From contig RPFO01000341.1 in the NCBI GenBank assembly GCA_009746045.1, positions 1-22,500 of the forward strand: a stretch of DNA of 22,500 nucleotides. The letters are read 5' to 3'. This document shows positions 8,734 through 17,400 of the stretch, piece after piece. Below the pieces are notes generated by a model. The model saw nothing but the letters and a program-made list of their open reading frames with translations, made no database searches and was not told where the DNA came from. Source of the stretch: Mesostigma viride. Lineage: Eukaryota; Streptophyta; Mesostigmatophyceae; Mesostigmatales; Mesostigmataceae. Position 1 is the stretch's first letter. Every line of letters begins with the position of its first letter. The translations under genes were made by a program, and so were the position numbers.

Positions 8734-8870
8734 CGGTTGGGGGATGATGCAGACGATATTTGTTTAAACTTTTGTGTAATTATTTTTTCTAATGAGATTA
8801 GCATAGTACTCCGTGGCATGCCTTTGCGCATGACACGCAAGTACTTACTTACTGACTTACTTGCTTATGC
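8734..8870 (+). repeat. LINE 3' UTR and ACTT-type tail, second copy of 104-bp direct repeat
   Basis: Bases 8750-8853 match 7902-8005 exactly. The tail at 8843-8864 is an imperfect ACTT repeat (ACTTACTTACTGACTTACTT). The near-palindrome CATGCCTTTGCGCATG at 8817-8832 is the probable RT-recognised hairpin; that role is inference. Confidence 0.85.
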
Positions 8871-8871
8871 T

Positions 8872-8912
8872 CACGTGACGCAGTCACGTGTCTATTAATT
8901 AATTAATTAATG
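8872..8912. repeat. Perfect hairpin with two CACGTG boxes followed by (TTAA)n
   Basis: CACGTGAC-GCA-GTCACGTG is an 8-bp-arm perfect inverted repeat at 8872-8890. It is followed within a few bases by TTAATTAATTAATTAA (about 8894-8911). Hairpin plus a short-repeat tail is the layout of another LINE/SINE 3' end, here with no body attached. Confidence 0.7.
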
Positions 8913-9270
8913 GATTTAGTAGTCACTCATAATGGTAATCTCTTATATCCTTGAGAAAACCATGGTCTCTAAGTTACTCTCCACAGCAATTACTTGTGCA
9001 CTTTAGCCATAATTTAGGGGGCTGGTTGTCTCCTTGGTAGGGGGAAGCCGGTATACTGGAGGGCCCGGGCGGTCATTCACGTCGACCACAAGCCCTGGCA
9101 GGCGCCCCCCGGCACCCCAGCAACCCCAGCCTAGGGAATATATAGCAGTAGTGTAGACTAGTCAGGCTTAGCTTAGCACGTGGCCCGCGCCTATGCGCCT
9201 ACATATGATGTGACTCCCCACGCATCGATGATGCGTTAAGAATTTAGCCTAGATTTGCCTATATGCAGAG
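8913..9270. other. Intergenic, no gene seen
   Basis: The region contains AT-rich sequence to about 9020, then C-rich and CTAG/TAGCCT-rich sequence that also follows the next fragment. No tRNA, ORF with protein character or tandem array was found. Confidence 0.4.
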
Positions 9271-9498
9271 ACCTTCCCCTCCCCTGAGGATAAGCAGCGG
9301 TTCCTCTCTCGTCGCAAGCGGTTGCACGACCTCACCTGGACGCTGGATGACGACCTCACCCCCGCTCAGCAACAGCAGCGACGCGACCTGTGGCCGGAAT
9401 ACCTCCGCCATAAGCAGGACCCCCAGAAGCCCAAGGTGTACTGGAGGGGCGGGGACCTGATGATCAACCACAAGATGTGGACGCCCCCAGCGGGCTAG
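9271..9498 (+). pseudogene. LINE ORF1-like C-terminal fragment
   Basis: Frame 1 reads FPSPEDKQRFLSRRKRLHDL, TWTLDDDLTPAQQQQRRDLW and KVYWRGGDLMINHKMW, ending at TAG 9496-9498. The pattern R-x2-L-x-P-x(n)-YWRG-x2-L-x-I resembles the C-terminal domain of ORF1 proteins of algal L1-like elements, from memory and without a search. An in-frame TAG at 9250 bounds it on the left, so it is a fragment. Alternative: an unrelated captured ORF. Confidence 0.45.
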
Positions 9499-9857
9499 AA
9501 TAGCAATAGCCCTAGCTCGTAACCATTGGCGTCACTGCCGCTAAGGCAGCCATGCCTAGAATGTTGCCTAGCTGAGCCAACACACCTAGTCACGTGCCGC
9601 CAACGCACGGTACACAACCAGCCATAGCCTTAGCCTAGTCCTAGTACAGCCATGCTACGCCCTGGCTATGTTCAGATTACTTGCCCACGCTCCTTGCTAT
9701 GATATGCTCACATGGGTCTTATTGCACCCACAGTTTGCCGGATCGTTAGCCTGTCCTTTTAGCTAGCCGCGCCCGATTGCAGCTGTGGCATGCCTTTGGC
9801 ATGAAGGAGACTGGGGGTCTCTGCCCTTTCTCCTGTAGTGCACACACAGGGATTAAA

Positions 9858-9871
9858 AGCACTTCGGTGCT
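9858..9871. repeat. UUCG-type hairpin near the element 3' end
   Basis: AGCAC-TTCG-GTGCT has a perfect 5-bp stem with a TTCG loop, about 30 bp before the (TTAA)n tail. It is a likely RNA structure in the element 3' UTR. Confidence 0.6.
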
Positions 9872-9921
9872 CCGTGACTCCCCAACGGGAGCACGAGTTT
9901 AATTAATTAATTAATTAATAT

Positions 9922-9940
9922 GCAGAGAGCTACTCTCTGC
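9922..9940. repeat. Perfect 8-bp inverted repeat
   Basis: GCAGAGAG-CTA-CTCTCTGC lies immediately after the (TTAA)n tail. It may be the first sequence of another truncated element, or a target-site feature. Confidence 0.5.
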
Positions 9941-10180
9941 TGAGACGCCATGCCCTAGCCACTGTTTAGCCATGATGGTCTTCCACCCTATGTCCGCACC
10001 TGAGCTGCTGGAATACGTAGTGGTGCAGGTGCACCCAGAGCAGGTGTAGTTTACACCCTACCCTTGCAGGAAGTAGCCCAGAATGTAAACCATACGCCCC
10101 TTCTCAGGGATATGTGATACACCTGCTCCCAACGGAGATATGTTCCAATTTAGTTTAATTTAATTTATACATACTGGTCA

Positions 10181-10185
10181 TTACA
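10181..10185 (-). terminator. Possible TGTAA polyadenylation signal
   Basis: TTACA on + reads TGTAA on the minus strand, downstream of the kinase stop codon. TGTAA is the usual poly(A) signal of chlorophyte algae. The motif is short and could occur by chance. Confidence 0.25.
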
Positions 10186-11212
10186 AGAGCCCACTCGTCA
10201 TAGCACATACAAGAGCAGACATGCACTGCCCTAGCCTCGCAACCCCGACAGTCTACGCATCTATTGCATTAATACAATAAAACCTTGCCTGAATACAAAC
10301 GGAAAAAAGTCCACTGAAAGAGTCTGGACAAATGGTGGCTTGCAGCATGGGACACAGCACTGATCTGGCCTCTGACAACTGCAGGTCAACCAAAATCTAC
10401 ATCAGACTTGCCATATAGCTACAGAAGGCTGCAGCAGTGAAGCCAGGCAAAAGATTAGATCATCTTTGATTGTCTACCACAGGAGTAACCGCTCATGCTG
10501 CCAAATGATGCGGCCAAAGTGCTGCACATCATGACTGCGATTCAGCCGCAGTGCATTGCATGCAAAGAGAGCAAGTTCCTTTTCCTCACAAACTCTCACT
10601 TGAATGCCAGCAGAACAGACCGGAAAATAGCTTCACAGTACTAACCTCCACAGCCACCTCCTACTCTCATGGACGGAGATTAGGAGGTGATGAAAACCAA
10701 GGGCTGGGCACTAAAAACAAAACACGTCCACTATCCCTTCTCCGTCGAACAAGCTCTTCTGAATATCAGGTAAAAACAAAAGCCAACAATTTCCCACCAT
10801 GGCATGCTCGCCCATTAAATAAGACATGAAGGCTCACAGTGCCTCCATTCACCCTGGCCCATGCGGCCACCTAATGAGAGCCCCTGGTGCCGCCATGCCC
10901 TCCCCTTCGCCCTGGCACACTCAGCCCCTCTGACCCCGGTCGACCCGAGCAGCTGGCAGCCTAGGTTAACCCAAACAGGTGGTACCCCAGGTTGGCCCCC
11001 TGAACCCAGGTAAACTAGTCTGCGTGTGCTTCAGCCCTCTAAGACCTAGGCCACGAAGTATTGTGCGTGATTCAGCCCCGTATGAAACCTTTGGGCCCTA
11101 CCATGGGCCATGCCGCAGGTCAGTGCATCTACCACAGGCTGCGCAAGAGCTTTGCAAGGGCAACCACAGTCTTCGCAAGGCTGCCATAACCCGCTACTAT
11201 AAACGGGCTGGA

Positions 11213-11251
11213 TTCCACGTTGTCAGCGCCTAGTGTCATGCTGACTCTGTT
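11213..11251 (-). repeat. Diverged copy of the kinase stop-codon / 3' UTR boundary
   Basis: Bases 11213-11251 align to 11335-11374 with one gap. Shared blocks include TTCCACGT, CAGCGCCT and GTCATGCTGA. On the minus strand the genuine end reads TCAGCATGACCGC and the copy reads TCAGCATGACACT. It lies about 122 bp downstream of the stop. Confidence 0.75.
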
Positions 11252-11361
11252 TCACCACACGCTAGGCCAACTCTGGTTAGCCCATGTTTCGTCCAGTGAT
11301 CAAGCTCCTGTCAAAGTCCCCCAGGATTCCTGTCGGGTTCCACGTCGTACAGCGCCTGCGG

Positions 11362-11549
11362 TCATGCTGAATCGGCCAGCGGCCCGGGCCCGGTCATCTC
11401 GTCAATCATGCTGTCCAGCTTTGCCAGGATGGCCACCAGGCCTGGCCGCTTGTCCGGTTCGCGCGCAATGCAGTGCTGCATGATGTGGCGAAACCCGGCG
11501 GGGGTGTCGGGGGGGATGACCGCGGGTGGCTCGCCACGCAGCGCCAGAC
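11362..11549 (-). CDS. Kinase gene exon 7: C-lobe end and stop
   Basis: It has 188 nt. Joined in phase 1 it reads EIIG-LALRGEPPAVIPPDTP, AGFRHIMQHCIAREPDKRPG, LVAILAKLDSMIDEMTGPGP, LADSA, stop TGA (11364-11362). The DKRP motif with the conserved Arg is subdomain XI. The acceptor is GTCCTCCAG|GTCTGG. Confidence 0.93.
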
Positions 11550-14437
11550 CTGGAGGACGCAGGCATCACGTAGGCAGACATGTACCGGGGTTACGGGCAG
11601 CAGGTAAAAAGAACACAGGCAGGCATGAGCGTGTTCGGGGTATGTGCTGGGGTTATGTGTTAGGGGTATGTTAGGGGTATGTGCGTGATAGCAAGGAGGA
11701 TGTGCAAAGAGGCATGAGCGTGTTCGGGGTATGTGCTGGGGTTATGTGTTAGGGGTATGTTAGGGGTATGTGCGTGATAGCAAGGAGGATGTGCAAACTA
11801 ACGCAGCAGGCGTGGTGGTCAAGGTTACAAGCACAGCGACTGGTGGTTGGCAGAAGCAAGGGAGGCCCTTGCAAACAACAAAAAGCGACAAGTGTTTTTA
11901 AAGGACAGACACGCACAGGGGCAGGTCTGAGTGCAGCAATAAAAGCTCATTCGAGTCAGCAATAGCAGTTATTAGAGTGTAGCAATAACAGCTCATTTGA
12001 GTGAAGCAATAACAGCTCATTCGAGTGTAATATATTCACAAACACCCGCACACATCACGCGCATGAACACACACATGCACACACATACTGCTACTGGTGG
12101 TATGCCTCAAAAAATGGCAGTCATAAAAGCTTGTCCAAGCCACTGTAAGAACACCTCACACGCACCGACCAACGGACAAACACGGACGAACACCCACACA
12201 CCCACACCTGCGCATGCATACCGCTAATAAGCCATGACATCCACACTCATCCACACGTGCACAATGCTATATATTACAATTATCCCCACCCACCAATGAC
12301 CAACATCATCATCGCATCCCCGCCCACAGTACACACATGCACAAATATATTTATCACATCCCCAGAACAATAAACTCAGCTACATTTAACAAACAAAGTC
12401 AAGAAGAAAAGAATTAACCACCCACCAATGATCTCGTCAATGCGCCGCCCCTCAAACGGGAAGCGCCCCGTCGCCAGCTCGTACAGGATGACGCCGTACG
12501 AGTAGACCTCAGACCGCCGCGTGTACGGCTTGCCCTCCCACAGCTCGGGGGGGGTCCAGTTGGGCGTGCCCATCACGCCGTTGCTCATGTCCTGCCACAT
12601 CCGGGCGCCAAGTTTGTCCGAGCATGAGCATTGTGTGTGTGTGGGGGGGGGGGGGGAGAGGAAGGGGGGCGGAAGGGGGGCGGATCGATATGGTAAAGAG
12701 GAGAAAAACATGCCTAATGAACCTATCATCATAACAACACGCCGGGGTGAGGGACAGTCGGATGCAGGAGGCATGAGATGCCAAGGATGTCCCTATCTTC
12801 CCCCTATCTCATGTATTTCCCTCATCTCATGTATTTCCCCCTACCTCAAGTCTTTCCCATATCTCATGCGTTCCTCTATCTCTGTACCCGATTCGAGAAA
12901 ATGACGGTTAGACTCAGGTACTGGGCTCGTTTGGCCCCAGGCTCGCCCTTCTTGGGCGCTCCCTCCACGAGCATGACCTGGCCAACATGCCCCACTTTCT
13001 CTTCCCACCACCTCTTCCCCACCTCTTCCCACCATCTCTTCCCACCACCTCTTCCCACTGTCTCTTCCCACCATCTCTTCCCACCATCTCTTCCCACCAT
13101 CTCTTCCCACCACCTCTTCCCACCATCTCTTCCCACCACCTCTTCCCACCACCTCTTCCCACCACCTCTTCCCACCACCTCTTCCCACCACCTCTTCCCA
13201 CCACCTCTTCCCACCGTCCTTCCCACCGTCCTTCCCACCATCTCTTCCCACCATCTCTTCCCACCGTAACTTTCCCCACAGTGTCTTCCAACAAGACGCG
13301 CCAACACGCTCACTTGGTTTTGCAACAGGGTCAACGCCATGGCCGGCTGCTAGCGTCTAGCTCTACACCCCGTGAGTGCGAGCAGGGGTCGTGCATCTTG
13401 GCATCGTGGCATGAGGGCAGACAAAGCGTCACGAGAGGGATGCCTTGTTTTGAAGGGTTCCGACTCCATCGCGCCAGCTTTTGAACTCGTAGCTCAAATT
13501 GTAACTCTTAGTTCAAAGAAGGGTGCGCCCCAATGGGCTCGCAGGGGCGCAACGGGGAACTACAGCTGCGAGGGAGGTTACTAACCAAAGGCAGGCCGAG
13601 GTCACTAGGCGACAATTTCTTCTTTGAGGCGGGGGCACTAGGCTCACAATGCCACATCGTCATCACCAGCCACAGCAACAACCCAGAAGGGCCACATTGT
13701 GGAATCCTGGATGGATAAACATTCAAACGCATACCAAAGAGGCAAGGGAGGAGTGGGTAAACTTGGAGAATCCGAGTCCCCTGCTCACCTGCAGTGTGCC
13801 CACATTGGCTTTTAAGTCACGCTGCGCATTTCATAAACGTAACCCGATAGACTATAGATTAAAAGTTTAAAGAGAAGAAGGGACTGGATCGTGGCCACGC
13901 ACCTGCAGTGTGCCCACGTTGGCTTCCGACTTGGTGACACTGAGCCCAAAGTCCGAAAGCTTGACGAGCATGCCCGAGCCGCCGCCCGCGCTGCCGCCCA
14001 CCTGTGCACAAGAGGGGCAAACGCGATGACACGACAGGTATAGAACGATACAAGTAGACACAGCAAGAGCACGATTAGTTTCTCTTTGTTACATATTTAT
14101 ACTCATCTTAACATCAGAATGTTCTAGAAACACCAAGCAATACTCCGCAGCTCTGTTCCCCCCTTCCCTGGCCCCGCCCCCCCCCCCCCCGGCCACACAT
14201 ACAAATACCTGGAACACACGCACGATGTGGAGATTTTCGCACTACGGCGCTGCACCGTCTCGTTCAAGCCTCCCCTTCCCCCCCACCTTGAACACGAGCG
14301 ACTAGATAGCCTCTCCCCCCCCCCCTAGAATCCACTCCCGCCTGCCCTTACTTCCCAAATGCCCCTTTTCCTCTCGCCTGGAACACGAGCATCTGGAGGC
14401 CCTTGATGTCCCTGACAACCCTCCCCCGCCCCCCCCC

Positions 14438-14468
<31 letters not shown>

Positions 14469-17400
14469 ACTCACTCACTCACACACACACACACAGAGCG
14501 TCCCTCCCCACCTTGAAGACGAGCATGTTGAGCGACTTGATGTCACGGTGCAGCATCTGGCGCGCGTGCAGGAACTGCAGCCCAATCGCCATGTCGCGCG
14601 CAAAGTGCAGCCGCACGAGCCAGGGGAGTGGCTCCTTGATCACGTCGTGCAGGCTGCCCAGCTCCGCCAGCTCCTGCACCATGCACAGCCGCGGGGGGGC
14701 CACGCACGCGCCGTACAGGCGGACCACGTTCGGGTGGTGCAGCCGCATGTGGCTGCTGACCTCGCGCTTGAACTCTTCGATCACCTGCCGAGATGCGGAA
14801 GCCAGGGAGAACCAGGGGATAGGGCCGGGGGGGGGGGAAAGGGGGGGCAGGGAGGGGGGAGGGAAAGGAGGGAATCGGAGGGTTGTGTGGGTGGAGAGGA
14901 ACAACACGGTCTTAGTAATTGTTGGACAACATGATCTGATGGTATGAGAACTAGGGGATAGGAACGGGGGTGGGGGAGGAAACCAATCTCTTCCTCCCCC
15001 CCCCTGCTGCATTTCGCATGCCTGTATTCAGGTGTTCTACCCGCAACGCCATCCTCCCCCTCATGTAATGCGATCCTTCCCCACATGCCATGCCATCCTC
15101 CCCCATGTTCCCATCCCTCCAGACCCACCGTCCCGCATTCGCCCAAACTACACCACCGCCGCCGCTCGCGCCCCCCTCTACCCGCCTCCACTAATCTTTG
15201 CAGGATAGGGATCTAGCACTTCCCCCAGGACGAAAACATTACCGCAGCGGCCAGAAACAAATTGCGAACAATTATATTTTTGACCCAGATCAAACCCGGA
15301 TTTGGCATTCTGGGAGGGAAAAACGGCCAGGGGTTGCTAGTTTTCCGAGGTATTTCACTCTGCGCCTCTGCGCGGGTTTCGAGGCAATTTGTTGCGCACC
15401 CTGCGGGCACTCAATATGCATAGATTTCGGGCCACTACGGTACCTTTGCATTGGGCGCCAAGCCTGCCCCTACACATGCACATAAGCACAACCAATACCT
15501 TTGCATTGGGCGCCATGCTGGGCAGGGCGAGCTCCTTGAGCGCCACCGTGATATGCCCACTCTTCCAGAGAGCCTTGTACACACTGCCCGACCGCCCCTT
15601 GCCCAGAAGCCCCTGCTTCTCCACATCCTTGTCGACGTCAATCACCCACGATTCATCGATGTTGACCCCGCCGTCCTGGAACGAGGTGTTACGCTCGAGC
15701 GAGGGACCCCCGCCGCTGCTCCCCTCACGACCGTTGGAGGAGGCGATGCGGCTGAGAGAGGCGACGCCGCCTGAGCCGAGGCTGCCACCTGGCGTGGTGG
15801 CCTCCTGATCGGGTCGGTTCTCTAGGAAGCGCGAGATGAGGTCCATGTACTTGGCTGCGTTGAGGCCCTCGCCGCCACCCTTGCGCAGGCGGTCCGCCTC
15901 AGCCTGGGGAGGGGGAGGGGGAGGGGATGCGTGGTCGGCGGTGGGGGGAGGAGGAAGGAGGTGAGCATGGGAGGTGTAGGAAGGGGAGATGGTAAAGAGG
16001 AGACGTGGCAAAGGAAAATGGTCGTAAAAGGTGTGGATGGCGGGTTACTGTGGGAAAGGTGTGGAGGGGGGCAAGTAGAGAGGTGTGAAGGGGGGCAAGT
16101 GGAGAAGTGTAGAAAGGCCAAGTGCGGAGGGATGGAGTCGCGCAAATGCGGTGGTCCACAAAGGGGGGGGGGGACGTGCACAAGGGACAAGGGGGGGGGG
16201 AATAGGGCTTTCTTGCAGCTTGGGATTAACTCCCCCACAGGGGAGTCGCCATTCATGGTGCCTACCTACCATGGTGGAGTGCTATTCACCGTAAGGGAGC
16301 GACATCTATCCCTTTCAACAACGTGGGGGGGGCGACGTCTATTCCCTTCACCACCGTGGGGGAGAATCGTCTATTCCCTTCACCACAGTGGGGGGGCGAT
16401 GTCTACTCCCTCCACCACCGTGGGGGAGTGGCATCTATTCCATTCACCAGTGTGGGGGAGCCCAGACTTCTGTTCCACCGGCCGGTTGGCCCCTAACTCA
16501 CGCACCCACAACAGACCCCCCCGCATCCGCTGCCCTGCAAACTGGCCCCTCTGCGCACTTACACGTCAGACCCCTGCTTGGCCTACCCCACCTGTGAATG
16601 GGCCTCCTGTCTAGCTTTCCTAAGCTGCAGGCCGGCCACCTGCTATCTTTTTGCCCCATCACCTGCAACTCGACCATCTCTTTTTGCCCCCTAACCTACA
16701 CCTCTAACCACCTGTTTTTGCCCCCTCACCTGCACCTCTGGCCACCTCTCTTTGCCTCCTCACATGCAGCTCTGGCCACCTGTCTTTGCCCCCTCACCTA
16801 CACCTCGACCACCTCTGGTTTCCCCCCTCGCCTAAAACTCTGGCCAGCTCTCTTTGCCCCCTCACCTACAACTCTGGCTACCATATTTCAACTACCCCAT
16901 ATCCCCTCACCTGCAAATCGGACACCTCATCGCCCAACGTGGCGTCTGTCAGCTCCAACCGTTCGAGCAGGTCCTCCCGCAGCTCCGCCATGCGCTCAGG
17001 GTGCAGTGGCTTGGTCAGAGCGTTGTGGACGGCCTGCATCAGGCCCTCGTCCGTCTCGGACACCTTGTAGCGGTACGACTTGAACTGGGTCACCATCATG
17101 TCCACCTGGGGGGGGAGCGGGGGGAGCAAGGCGGGGAAGGATGGTGTGTGTGTGGGGGGGCGGGGAGCAAGCGGGTGGGTTTGGGGAGAGCAGCGGGAGG
17201 ATTGGGAGGAGGTGCAAAGGGGGCGGGGTAAGGAGGAACAAAACAGGGGGAGGGGGGAGGAATATGTTGGTTGGTTAAACATGTTGCTTGGAGAGAGAAG
17301 TTTGCAGCGGCTTGTGTTTTGTTGTAGAACTTTTGGAAGGTGACTGGAAAGAAGGGGGGGGGGGGGGGGGAGAGAGGACAAGGGGGCTGGGAGATTGGAA

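Larger units (their letters stand above)
8017..8870 (+). mobile_element. 5'-truncated non-LTR retrotransposon (LINE) inserted in the tail of an older copy
   Basis: It begins directly after the (ACTT)n tail of the preceding fragment. It carries the C-terminal part of the reverse-transcriptase ORF (8020-8733), a short 3' UTR and its own ACTT-type tail (8841-8864). Length is about 0.85 kb, against several kb for a full element. Confidence 0.85.
9271..9920 (+). mobile_element. Second retrotransposon relic: ORF1-like fragment, 3' UTR hairpins and (TTAA)n tail
   Basis: A 75-codon open segment with a stop (9271-9498) is followed by about 400 bp of noncoding sequence. At 9788-9802 there is a CATGCCTTTGGCATG hairpin, and at 9858-9871 a UUCG-type hairpin (AGCACTTCGGTGCT). 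A (TTAA)n tail ends the unit (9899-9919). The order ORF end, UTR, hairpins, microsatellite tail is that of a non-LTR element. The left limit is uncertain. Confidence 0.6.
9941..11361 (-). other. Presumed 3' UTR and 3' flank of the kinase gene
   Basis: No protein-like ORF was found. A (TTTAA)n tract lies at 10150-10168. On the minus strand a TGTAA motif occurs at 10185-10181 and could be the poly(A) signal, which would give a 3' UTR of about 1.2 kb. A diverged copy of the stop-codon region lies at 11213-11251. Imperfect CCTAGGTTAACCC/CCCAGGTTGGCCC repeats lie at 10959-11015. Confidence 0.4.

Noticed and set aside
10551-11483. Plus-strand ORFs of 84-92 codons
   Set aside because: They are in presumed 3' UTR or antisense to the last kinase exon. 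No protein character.
12841-13340. ORFs on both strands over the 13-bp minisatellite
   Set aside because: A 13-bp unit cycles through all frames and stays open. It lies inside a kinase intron.
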